From Methanosarcinales archaeon (GTDB lineage Archaea > Halobacteriota > Methanosarcinia > Methanosarcinales > Methanogasteraceae), in NCBI GenBank assembly GCA_030606635.1, contig JAUWGA010000124.1:1-5401 (forward strand): a stretch of DNA of 5,401 nucleotides, read 5' to 3'. The notes beneath the pieces are model-generated. The model made no database searches, was not told the origin of the DNA, and saw only the letters and a program-made list of their open reading frames with translations. Shown piece after piece: positions 1-5,028 of the stretch; the stretch's first letter is position 1; every line of letters begins with the position of its first letter. Both the position numbers and the translations under genes were made by a program.

Positions 1-27
1 GCGATCGTCGATTCTGGTGTCCGTATC

Positions 28-45
28 GGAAAAAAATCTTTTTCC
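28..45 (-). terminator. Possible 3' end signal for dmrX
   Basis: GGAAAAA at 28-34 and TTTTTCC at 39-45 form a perfect 7-bp inverted repeat around the loop AATC. Read on the minus strand, the seven A residues at 30-36 become a run of seven T, about 115 bases past the dmrX stop codon. Archaeal transcription often ends at T runs without needing a strong hairpin. The repeat is weak and AT-rich, so this is only a candidate. Confidence 0.25.
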
Positions 46-48
46 AGC

Positions 49-58
49 GTTATAAATT
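49..58 (-). promoter_or_regulatory. TATA-like box, minus strand
   Basis: Read on the minus strand the sequence is AATTTATAAC, close to the archaeal TATA consensus. A start site 25 or so bases downstream would lie near base 25-30, so the gene would begin to the left of the window. The plus-strand reading would drive a transcript antisense to dmrX and is less likely. This call conflicts with the minus-strand open stretch over the same bases, and only one of the two is likely to be real. Confidence 0.3.
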
Positions 59-150
59 CATCCAGAACCGTGTCAAGTAGTTTTCCGGTCTTCGGATATA
101 TGAAGACGTGTACGTTGGAACCAGAGCACCGCGCGAGTCAATATCCCGGT

Positions 151-894
151 TTACATGCCAGACACGACAGAAACCACATCCACCGGATTCATGAGCACCT
201 CGATTCCCGCAAGCTCTGCAAGCTCTGCCGTGTTTCGCATATCAACATCCCGCACCTTGAGTTCAGCATATCCGCCGCGGATTGCGCCGTGCGGACAGGT
301 GGGAGCGCACTTTCCGCAGCCATCGCACTTCAAGAGATCGATCTGTGAATCGATAGCGCCGTTGGGGCACACAATCGCAGGGGTGCAGATATCGCAGTGG
401 TGCCTGGCGCATACCTCGCGGTCTATCGTATACGGCATCTTCGACCGGATCGTGCCCTCGATGTCCACCGGTACGATATAGACCGGAACATCGCCTTTTA
501 CCGCCTGCGCAACCGCATTCGTTGGCAGCGAGTCTGCTATGCCGTGCACGATCTTTGCAACGGTGTTTGAGGTCGCTGGCGTGACAAAGAGGGCGTCATA
601 TTTATTCAAGAGAAATCTGCCAACCTTTGGAGAACTTCTGCCCTGTTCGCTCTCCAAAAAAACCTCTTCGAGATAATCCCCGCCCGCGATTGTCTTTAAT
701 TCATCGAACAGCCCGTACATCCGCAGAACCTCTTCTGCTGATTGCGATGCAAAGATTGTGATCCTGATCTCCGGGTTCTCCTCTTTCACTCTTTTAAACG
801 CATCAAAGCTCTCTATCAGGTGGTGTCCGGCACCGGTGATCGCCCACGCAAGATTCGGATGCAGATACATGATGATGGTTATGCTGTGCGACAT
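151..894 (-). CDS. dmrX: Dihydromethanopterin reductase-type iron-sulfur flavoprotein
   Basis: 247-aa protein with an N-terminal flavoprotein fold and a C-terminal ferredoxin domain. The nucleotide-binding start is LAWAITGAG (residues 15-23). The FMN-binding signature TPATSNTVAKIVHGIADSLPTNAV spans about 105-128 in two conserved blocks. Two [4Fe-4S] motifs follow: C162, C167, C170, C176-P and C190, C193, C196, C200-P. This architecture matches the acceptor-dependent dihydromethanopterin reductase (DmrX) of Methanosarcina, which reduces dihydromethanopterin to tetrahydromethanopterin in the cytoplasm, the last step of making that C1 carrier. The related archaeoflavoprotein AfpA is the main alternative. 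Met1 is preferred because AAGGT lies 11 bases upstream and a TATA-like box fits it, but Met9 (868-870) would give a length closer to the family start. Divergent from ruvB. Confidence 0.82.
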   Translation of the reverse strand: MSHSITIIMYLHPNLAWAITGAGHHLIESFDAFKRVKEENPEIRITIFASQSAEEVLRMYGLFDELKTIAGGDYLEEVFLESEQGRSSPKVGRFLLNKYDALFVTPATSNTVAKIVHGIADSLPTNAVAQAVKGDVPVYIVPVDIEGTIRSKMPYTIDREVCARHHCDICTPAIVCPNGAIDSQIDLLKCDGCGKCAPTCPHGAIRGGYAELKVRDVDMRNTAELAELAGIEVLMNPVDVVSVVSGM

Positions 895-930
895 CTAATG
901 ATTTTACCTTGCGCGACTGCCACGAATCTG

Positions 931-940
931 ATATTTAAGT
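931..940 (-). promoter_or_regulatory. TATA-like box for dmrX
   Basis: On the minus strand these bases read ACTTAAATAT, a very good match to the archaeal TATA consensus. The predicted start site lies near 905-910, giving a leader of roughly 11-16 bases before the ATG at 894. The same AT-rich patch could also act on the plus strand as a second, upstream ruvB promoter with a start near 960. Confidence 0.55.
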
Positions 941-952
941 TAAAACAGACAA

Positions 953-960
953 GATATAAC
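953..960 (+). promoter_or_regulatory. TATA-like box for ruvB
   Basis: GATATAAC lies about 45 bases before the ruvB ATG, preceded by the purine-rich ACAGACAA that could act as the TFB recognition element. The expected start site is near 980, leaving a leader of about 20-25 bases that still contains the GGAG Shine-Dalgarno at 991-994. Confidence 0.45.
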
Positions 961-992
961 CGGGGTAGATAGGATTCTGCCGCAGACCCCGG
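960..992 (+). promoter_or_regulatory. Inverted repeat overlapping the ruvB Shine-Dalgarno
   Basis: CCGGGGT at 960-966 is perfectly complementary to ACCCCGG at 986-992, with a 19-base loop. The right arm runs into GGAG (991-994), the Shine-Dalgarno that sits 9 bases before the ruvB ATG. In a transcript that began near 960 this helix would partly hide the ribosome site. In one that began near 980 the left arm would be absent and the repeat could only act as DNA. Function is inferred. Confidence 0.35.
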
Positions 993-1003
993 AGCCACAC
1001 ACC

Positions 1004-2029
1004 ATGCCAGAAAAGATCCTTTCGCCGGAAAAAACAGAGAAAGAGAGGCTATCCGATCTACAGATTCGACCGGATACGTTTGATGAGTTCGTGGGACAGA
1101 CGGAATTAAAAGAGCAGTTGCAGATCTTTATAACGGCTGCGAAACAGCGCGATGAACCTATTGACCACATCCTATTCTCAGGTCCTCCGGGGCTTGGGAA
1201 GACTACACTTGCACATATCGTCGCCTCCGAACTCGGAGTTGCGATTCGGGCGACGACAGGACCGGTTCTTGAGCGACCAGGTGATCTCGCGGCAATTCTC
1301 ACGAATTTGGGCGCGAAGGATGTCTTATTCATCGATGAGATACACCGCTTAAACCAGATCGTGGAAGAGACCCTGTATTCGGCGATGGAGGACTTTGCGA
1401 TCGATGTGATGATCGGCGAGGGCGCAAGTGCGCGTTCTGTCCGCCTGAACCTCTCACCATTCACGCTCATCGGCGCAACTACGAGAACAGGACTTATCAG
1501 TTCCCCTCTCAGGGATCGTTTCGGTGTCGTCAACCGGCTGAACTTCTATCCGCCTGATACGCTGACAGAGATCGTTCTCAGGTCTTCGGGGGTGTTTGGA
1601 ATCGAGATCGAGCAGAACGGCGCAAGGGAGATTGCGAACCGGTCGAGAGGCACTCCGCGGATTGCGAACCGGATTCTCCGCCGGGTCCGTGATTATGCGC
1701 AGGTGATGGCGGATGGCGTGATCACGCATGACGTCGTCGATTCCGCACTCTCGATGCTCAAGATCGATGAGAAGGGGCTGGATGAGCTTGACCGGACAAT
1801 TCTTGCCATGATCATCGATGATTTCGATTGCGGACCTGTCGGCGTCAAGAATATCGCAATCGCTGTTGGCGAGGAGGTGCGGACGATAGAGGACGTTGTG
1901 GAGCCGTATCTGATACAGATCGGGTTTGTCAAGCGGACGCCGCAGGGAAGGGTCGCAACTTTAGCTGCGGTAGCGCATCTGCATGAGCACGAGTCCGCGC
2001 CGTCCACGATCCAGACGCGCGTAACGTGA
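1004..2029 (+). CDS. ruvB: Holliday junction branch-migration helicase RuvB
   Basis: 341-aa protein, the usual length for RuvB. It is the AAA+ ATPase that drives branch migration of four-way DNA junctions during recombination and fork repair. Visible motifs in order: Walker A GPPGLGKT (60-67), Walker B LFIDEIH (108-114), the beta-hairpin segment ARSVRLNLSPFTLIGATTR with sensor 1 (about 143-161), LRDRFG with the presumed arginine finger R170, sensor 2 RGTPRI (215-220), and a C-terminal winged-helix domain ending in YLIQIGFVKRTPQGRVAT (302-319). All ATPase residues look intact. Start ATG has GGAG 9 bases upstream. No ruvA or ruvC is present in the window. It has its own promoter, divergent from dmrX, and no clear terminator before the next gene. 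The bacterial RuvB type is found patchily in archaea. Confidence 0.95.
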   Translation: MPEKILSPEKTEKERLSDLQIRPDTFDEFVGQTELKEQLQIFITAAKQRDEPIDHILFSGPPGLGKTTLAHIVASELGVAIRATTGPVLERPGDLAAILTNLGAKDVLFIDEIHRLNQIVEETLYSAMEDFAIDVMIGEGASARSVRLNLSPFTLIGATTRTGLISSPLRDRFGVVNRLNFYPPDTLTEIVLRSSGVFGIEIEQNGAREIANRSRGTPRIANRILRRVRDYAQVMADGVITHDVVDSALSMLKIDEKGLDELDRTILAMIIDDFDCGPVGVKNIAIAVGEEVRTIEDVVEPYLIQIGFVKRTPQGRVATLAAVAHLHEHESAPSTIQTRVT

Positions 2030-2048
2030 CCGCCCCATCCATCACAAT

Positions 2049-2058
2049 GCTTAAATGA
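2049..2058 (+). promoter_or_regulatory. TATA-like box for zinc-finger/aEF-1beta unit
   Basis: GCTTAAATGA resembles the archaeal TATA box and is centred about 27 bases before the ATG at 2081. The predicted start site therefore coincides with the start codon, which suggests a leaderless mRNA. This fits the absence of a Shine-Dalgarno before that ATG. Confidence 0.5.
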
Positions 2059-2080
2059 TGCTCTCGCAAAACTGATTACA

Positions 2081-2254
2081 ATGGCAAAGACAATCACTGA
2101 AAAATACTGCACATCGTGCGGTGCACATCTGGTTGATCCCGGGTACACCCGGTTCCAGTGCCCGACCTGTGAAACGGTCCTCGGCAGATGCAATTCCTGC
2201 CGGAAGCAGAGCAATCCGTACACCTGCCCGAAATGTGGATTTACAGGACCGTGA
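2081..2254 (+). CDS. Small zinc-finger protein, HVO_2753-like
   Basis: 57-aa protein beginning MAKTITEKYC and ending CPKCGFTGP. It has four CxxC knuckles: C10/C13, C27/C30, C37/C40 and C49/C52, enough cysteines for two zinc sites. It matches the small archaeal zinc-ribbon family described as Zn-ribbon RNA-binding proteins, of which Haloferax HVO_2753 is a studied member. These genes characteristically sit directly before the aEF-1beta gene, as here. A role linked to translation is inferred from that pairing; no reaction is known to me. The stop codon is embedded in the GAGGTGA Shine-Dalgarno of the next gene and only 9 bases separate the two, so the genes are very likely co-transcribed. No Shine-Dalgarno precedes its own ATG, in line with a leaderless message. 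Confidence 0.88.
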   Translation: MAKTITEKYCTSCGAHLVDPGYTRFQCPTCETVLGRCNSCRKQSNPYTCPKCGFTGP

Positions 2255-2259
2255 GGTGA
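2253..2259 (+). promoter_or_regulatory. Shine-Dalgarno of aEF-1beta
   Basis: GAGGTGA is an almost full-strength anti-16S match located 4 bases before the aEF-1beta ATG. It overlaps the TGA stop of the zinc-finger gene, which ties translation of the two genes together and fixes the start at 2264. Confidence 0.75.
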
Positions 2260-2263
2260 GAAG

Positions 2264-2533
2264 ATGGGTGAAGTAGTAGCAGTAATCAAGATCATGCCAA
2301 ATGGCGTGGACGTTGACCTCGAAAAAATGAAAGAGAATCTCGCGGCCGTGGTGCCAGCAGGAATTGATCTCAATGGGATCGCTGAAGAGCCGATCGCATT
2401 CGGGCTTGTTGCATTGATGGTAACCGTTGTCGTCGGTGATGTCGAGGGCGGAACCGACTCGGTCGAGAATGCGTTTGCAGAGGTCTCAGGTGTCGAGAGC
2501 GTGCAGGTAGCAGAGATCGGCAGACTGTTGTGA
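2264..2533 (+). CDS. Translation elongation factor 1-beta (aEF-1beta)
   Basis: 89-aa protein, the normal size for the archaeal family (about 88-92 residues). It is the guanine-nucleotide exchange factor that swaps GDP for GTP on elongation factor 1-alpha so that it can again deliver aminoacyl-tRNA. The family pattern is clear: an N-terminal strand GEVVAVIKIMP, the conserved centre GIAEEPIAFGLVALMVTVVV (38-57), the acidic GDVEGGTD (58-65), and the C-terminal VQVAEIGRL. The fold is a small ferredoxin-like alpha-beta sandwich. The start is set by the strong GAGGTGA. It is the second gene of a unit with the zinc-finger protein, and a tRNA gene begins 18 bases after its stop with no terminator between. 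Confidence 0.94.
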   Translation: MGEVVAVIKIMPNGVDVDLEKMKENLAAVVPAGIDLNGIAEEPIAFGLVALMVTVVVGDVEGGTDSVENAFAEVSGVESVQVAEIGRLL

Positions 2534-2551
2534 TTGTCATTTGAGGATTAT

Positions 2552-2623
2552 GGGCTCGTAGATCAGGGGTAGATCGTTACGTTCGCAACGTAAAGGCCGC
2601 GGGTTCAATTCCCGCCGAGTCCA
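2552..2623 (+). tRNA. tRNA-Ala (anticodon CGC)
   Basis: A full cloverleaf of 72 bases. Acceptor stem GGGCTCG (2552-2558) pairs with CGAGTCC (2616-2622) and contains the G3-U70 wobble that identifies alanine tRNAs; discriminator base A at 2623. D stem GATC/GATC (2561-2564, 2572-2575) with loop AGGGGTA. Anticodon stem TTACG/CGTAA around loop TTCGCAA, giving anticodon CGC at 2584-2586, which reads GCG. T stem GCGGG/CCCGC with loop TTCAATT. No intron, and the 3' CCA is not encoded. No clear TATA box lies 25-30 bases upstream, so it may be cut from the zinc-finger/aEF-1beta transcript. Confidence 0.97.
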
Positions 2624-2649
2624 TACCCCTATTCAAGGTTACAGGCAAC

Positions 2650-2751
2650 ATCTGATCCCGCAGGGTGGGTGCATGGTTACATGCCTCAACTCGGGATCTG
2701 GCGCGCGCCAGATCGTATCGACGTTTCTACCCTCTTGCGCCCGGATCAGGT
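2650..2751 (+). ncRNA. Candidate structured RNA between tRNA-Ala and cobQ
   Basis: Segments 100 bases apart are complementary. 2650-2658 pairs with 2743-2751 (9 bp, one G-U); 2659-2661 pairs with 2737-2739; 2662-2669 pairs with 2726-2733 (8 bp, two G-U). Inside lie two hairpins: GCATG-GTTA-CATGC (2671-2684) and the palindrome at 2695-2714. The fold is a bulged closing stem with a three-way junction, followed at once by a T-rich tract. A competing 7-bp helix, 2654-2660 with 2692-2698, cannot form together with the palindrome hairpin, so alternative folds exist. The plus strand is favoured because the T tract follows the stem only in that direction. No known RNA family was recognised: it lacks clear SRP, RNase P, box C/D or H/ACA hallmarks. 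It might be trimmed from the tRNA transcript. The fold was drawn by eye. Confidence 0.35.
2695..2714. repeat. Perfect 20-bp palindrome
   Basis: The half-site GATCTGGCGC is followed directly by its exact reverse complement GCGCCAGATC, with no spacer. As DNA it could bind a dimeric regulator; as RNA it forms a very stable GC-rich hairpin. It lies between two convergent genes, where a classic operator is less expected, so an RNA role or a 3' end role seems more likely. Confidence 0.75.
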
Positions 2752-2783
2752 TCTTTTATTTTAATTAACTATTCCGGATCAGG
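2741..2783. repeat. 10-bp direct repeat flanking the T-rich tract
   Basis: CCGGATCAGG occurs at 2741-2750 and again at 2774-2783, 33 bases apart, on both sides of an AT-rich stretch. Each copy can pair with CTGATCC at 2652-2658, so the second copy offers an alternative partner for the closing stem of the candidate RNA. Confidence 0.6.
2751..2762 (+). terminator. T-rich tract, likely 3' end of the plus-strand transcript
   Basis: TTCTTTTATTTT follows directly on the right arm of the candidate RNA stem. Archaeal RNA polymerase stops at runs of U with or without a hairpin. It is the best stop signal on the plus strand between aEF-1beta/tRNA-Ala and cobQ. No equal tract was seen for the oncoming cobQ transcript in the same gap. 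Confidence 0.5.
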
Positions 2784-2803
2784 GCACTACCCAATTACCC
2801 TGC

Positions 2804-4261
2804 TTACCCGCTGATGAGCTCCCTGATCGCAGGCACATCGACATACATCTCAACAAGTTCTGCGAACTTCCTGATCCCCTCTTCCCTGCCCACGATCTCA
2901 AAAGAAACGCCCTGCACCGGGATTCCTTTCTTCCTGTAGAGATATCCGAGCAGCGCGCTTCGCACGTTCTCATTCTCGAACAAGCCGTGCAGATACGTGC
3001 CGAAGACGAGCCCTGACTCGTCGATGCATCCGTCGTCCCCGAAGACCGGGCGGCAGGATACGGTGTCTCCGGTGTGGATCTCGTAACCAGAGACCGCTTC
3101 GCTGCGGATGCCCCCGATGATCGGACCGCCTGCTGTAACCTGTTTTGTGACCTGCCGGGTCTGCTTCTCGTACCGCTCGAATGTCGTTTCCACATCGAGA
3201 AGCCCCATTCCGGAGATCTCGGCAACGCTGCCCTCAAACCCGCGGTCGATGATCGTCCGCCCGAGTATCTGGTATCCGCCGCATATCCCGATGACCGGAA
3301 CCGACCGCATCTTCGCCATATCGATGATCCGTTTGTCCATTCCGTGCTCCCGCATCTCCACAAGGTCGGCGGTCGTGTTCTTCGTTCCCGGGATGATGAT
3401 CAGGTCCGGATTCCCGAGATCCGAATAAAGCGGGAGGTACCTGACATTTGCAAACGCTTCGAGCGGCTCAAAGTCTGTGAAATTAGAGATGCGGGGGAGG
3501 CGTATGACCGCGATATCGACAGGACGCTTCAGGGGTTTCTTATCCGCGATGGATACCGAATCCTCCGAAGGAATCGCGATATCCGCATAAGGCACGACCC
3601 CGAAGACTGGCAGTCCTGTTATCTCCTCGAGCTGCAAGATTCCGGGTTTCAGGATCTCGTAATCGCCTCGAAACTTGTTGATGATAAATCCCCTGACAAG
3701 GGCTCTGATGTCATCCGGCAGCAGTTCAATCGTCCCGTAGAGGCTTGCAAAGACGCCGCCACGTTCGATGTCGCCTACCAGTATGATCTCCGGTTTTATC
3801 GATCTGGCGCATCCGATGTTCACGATGTCCCTCTCGTACAGGTTGATCTCAGCCGCGCCTCCCGCGCCCTCGATCACGATCAGGTCGTAGATCTCGCCAA
3901 GCCGCGCAAGCGCACCGTCGACGACCCCTGAAATCTCTTCGATCGACTCGTAATAGTCGCCTGCCGCCCGGTCATACGCGGGTCTGCCAAGGATGATCAC
4001 CTGCGAGAGCCGGTCGCCCTTCGGCTTTAAGAGAACCGGGTTCATATCCACTGTAGGATCGATTCCGGCAGCCCACGCCTGTATCGCCTGCGCAATCCCG
4101 ATCTCGCCGCCGTCCTTCGTAATCCACGAGTTAAGACTCATGTTCTGCGCTTTAAAAGGCGCGGTCGGCGCGGTCTTTGAGAATATGTGGCAGAATGCGG
4201 CGGCTAATACGCTCTTTCCGACATGGGATGCGGTTCCGAGGATCATCAGGTGTTTCGCCAT
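2804..4261 (-). CDS. cobQ: Cobyric acid synthase (glutamine-hydrolysing)
   Basis: 485-aa protein of CobQ/CbiP type and normal length. It uses glutamine and ATP to amidate the b, d, e and g side chains of adenosylcobyrinate a,c-diamide, giving cobyric acid for cobamide cofactors; cytoplasmic. The N-terminal P-loop domain starts MILGTASHVGKS (6-17), followed by PFKAQNMSLNS (35-45) and EGAGGAAEINL (131-141). The C-terminal glutamine amidotransferase domain has nucleophile C327 in GICGGYQILG and the catalytic His H425 in GTYLHGLF. The start chosen is the ATG at 4261 because the family begins MAKxLMIxGTxSxVGKS. The frame stays open to 4378, and an ATG at 4291 would add ten residues (MSHHQNNYNQ). 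None of the candidates has a good Shine-Dalgarno, and the 4291 start fits the predicted transcript start best. Convergent with the tRNA unit. Confidence 0.95.
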   Translation of the reverse strand: MAKHLMILGTASHVGKSVLAAAFCHIFSKTAPTAPFKAQNMSLNSWITKDGGEIGIAQAIQAWAAGIDPTVDMNPVLLKPKGDRLSQVIILGRPAYDRAAGDYYESIEEISGVVDGALARLGEIYDLIVIEGAGGAAEINLYERDIVNIGCARSIKPEIILVGDIERGGVFASLYGTIELLPDDIRALVRGFIINKFRGDYEILKPGILQLEEITGLPVFGVVPYADIAIPSEDSVSIADKKPLKRPVDIAVIRLPRISNFTDFEPLEAFANVRYLPLYSDLGNPDLIIIPGTKNTTADLVEMREHGMDKRIIDMAKMRSVPVIGICGGYQILGRTIIDRGFEGSVAEISGMGLLDVETTFERYEKQTRQVTKQVTAGGPIIGGIRSEAVSGYEIHTGDTVSCRPVFGDDGCIDESGLVFGTYLHGLFENENVRSALLGYLYRKKGIPVQGVSFEIVGREEGIRKFAELVEMYVDVPAIRELISG

Positions 4262-4310
4262 CTGGTTGTAGTTATTCTGGTGATGACTCATAAAAATAGT
4301 CGTTTGCATC

Positions 4311-4321
4311 GTGGACTCCAC
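4311..4321. promoter_or_regulatory. Inverted repeat at predicted cobQ start site
   Basis: GTGGACTCCAC is an 11-bp inverted repeat (GTGGA/TCCAC around one base), lying 10-20 bases downstream of the minus-strand TATA-like box, where cobQ transcription should begin. A neighbouring CGTGG/CCACG pair (4310-4314, 4322-4326) enlarges the symmetric area. Position and symmetry would suit a repressor site, but no regulator is known from the window. No cobalamin riboswitch would fit in this short leader. Confidence 0.3.
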
Positions 4322-4330
4322 CCACGAATA

Positions 4331-4340
4331 ACATTTTAAC
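4331..4340. promoter_or_regulatory. Shared TATA-like element, cobQ and unknown gene
   Basis: ACATTTTAAC reads GTTAAAATGT on the other strand, so one AT-rich element could position polymerase either way. Minus-strand starts would fall near 4308-4312, and plus-strand starts near 4360, about 12 bases before the ATG at 4372. It is the only convincing AT-rich box in the divergent gap. Confidence 0.4.
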
Positions 4341-4371
4341 CGGCAGAGCGCAAATCTGATTGGCGAGAGGC

Positions 4372-5028
4372 ATGGCAAAGAAAAAGAAGACTCCTGACGA
4401 CGACGTGAATGTGTTCGCGCCGGATGTTGATAAAAATATCAAAAAAGGCAGTGCTGCGATCGCAAAGATCCTGAAAAGCGATCCGGAAGGAGGATACATC
4501 AGGGATCTGATCGAGTGCCATCTAAGCGATGTCGGCTACGATACACACGATGATCTCGTAACGGCTCTTGCTCTGGCATTCGGCGAGGATATCGGGCAGA
4601 CCATAACGTTTCCGCTCTTCGCCAATGATCCGCTTGTGCTTGCAGAGTACGAGCGGCTGAAGGTTCCTGAGCGGGTCATCACGTTCCTCCGCTATCTTGT
4701 CGCGCTCTATGGTGCGAAAGCAGAACATGCCGCGATGCGCATGAGACATCCGGAGGGGCTTGAGCATACTAGATTTGGCACCAATTACGACTCGGATGGC
4801 AGGGTATGCGACATTACAATGAAACTTGTCAATGCAAGCGGCGATTCAATCACCATCACAGACGAACCGGAAGGATACCTGTTCCTGGTCTACCAGATGC
4901 TTGAGCAGTTGTCAAGCATCGAATCTTCGGATGCGGATTCCGGTACGGAGATTACCGATGCGTTTGAAAAGATAGAGGCGAAACTTAAGAACAGTATCAA
5001 GAACCGGATCAAGGAAGTGTATCAGTGA
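4372..5028 (+). CDS. Uncharacterised archaeal protein
   Basis: 218-aa soluble protein that I do not recognise. It starts with a basic stretch (MAKKKK), then an acidic turn (PDDD), then mostly predicted helix: AAIAKILK (28-35), YIRDLIECHL (42-51), DLVTALALAF (61-70), VITFLRYLVALYGAKAEHAAMRM (102-124, in two parts). A more strand-like middle follows, DITMKLVNASGDSITITDEP (147-166), and the C terminus is a charged amphipathic helix ending KNRIKEVYQ. No signal peptide, membrane segment, cysteine cluster or nucleotide-binding motif is visible. The ATG at 4372 is preferred over an in-frame TTG at 4360; GAGAGG lies only 1 base upstream, so initiation may be near-leaderless. Codon use looks like that of its neighbours. 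The 3' end overlaps the amidohydrolase start (GTGA), so the two are probably translated together. Confidence 0.82.
   Translation: MAKKKKTPDDDVNVFAPDVDKNIKKGSAAIAKILKSDPEGGYIRDLIECHLSDVGYDTHDDLVTALALAFGEDIGQTITFPLFANDPLVLAEYERLKVPERVITFLRYLVALYGAKAEHAAMRMRHPEGLEHTRFGTNYDSDGRVCDITMKLVNASGDSITITDEPEGYLFLVYQMLEQLSSIESSDADSGTEITDAFEKIEAKLKNSIKNRIKEVYQ

Larger units (their letters stand above)
1..150. other. Left-edge stretch with no complete gene
   Basis: No ORF with a normal start and good coding character is contained here. On the minus strand one frame is open from base 137 to the window edge and reads a plausible peptide (NVHVFIYPKTGKLLD, then TVLDEFITLEKDFFP), but it has no ATG, GTG or TTG after the preceding in-frame stop at 138-140. 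It is therefore a gene with an unusual start, a broken gene, or chance. The competing reading is an intergenic region that ends dmrX and carries the promoter of a minus-strand gene starting beyond base 1: it has a TATA-like box and an A/T inverted repeat. On the plus strand the frames crossing this region are mainly antisense to dmrX. Confidence 0.4.

Noticed and set aside
155..481. Plus-strand ORF opposite dmrX
   Set aside because: It is antisense to the ferredoxin domain of dmrX, whose two cysteine motifs are clearly real.
940..1533. 197-aa minus-strand ORF opposite ruvB
   Set aside because: It is antisense to the Walker motifs of ruvB and Ser/Ile-rich with no family signal.
1693..2373. 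226-aa minus-strand ORF across ruvB, the zinc-finger gene and aEF-1beta
   Set aside because: It is antisense to three well-supported genes, its peptide is rich in Ser, Arg and Cys without any domain, and no promoter precedes it.
2791..2803. Terminator hairpin just after the cobQ stop
   Set aside because: Only a 4-bp AGGG/CCCT pairing is possible, and no T run follows on the minus strand.
2812..2826. TGATGA followed by CTGA, like boxes C and D of a guide RNA
   Set aside because: The boxes are only a few bases apart, leaving no room for a guide, and they lie inside the end of cobQ.
2779..3363. 194-aa minus-strand ORF overlapping the cobQ 3' half in another frame
   Set aside because: It is Arg/Ser/Trp-rich, as expected of an out-of-frame reading; the cobQ frame covers the same bases with conserved motifs.
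3074..3931. 285-aa plus-strand ORF inside cobQ
   Set aside because: It is a mirror-frame product of cobQ, with an Asp/Arg/Val-rich sequence and no recognisable motif. The cobQ frame is strongly supported.
4262..4371. Cobalamin riboswitch before cobQ
   Set aside because: The leader is far too short and has no B12-box-like sequence.
4262..4378. In-frame 39-residue extension at the N terminus of cobQ
   Set aside because: It crosses the shared promoter and the start of the divergent gene, and the family begins at the chosen Met. Only the ten residues from the ATG at 4291 remain possible.
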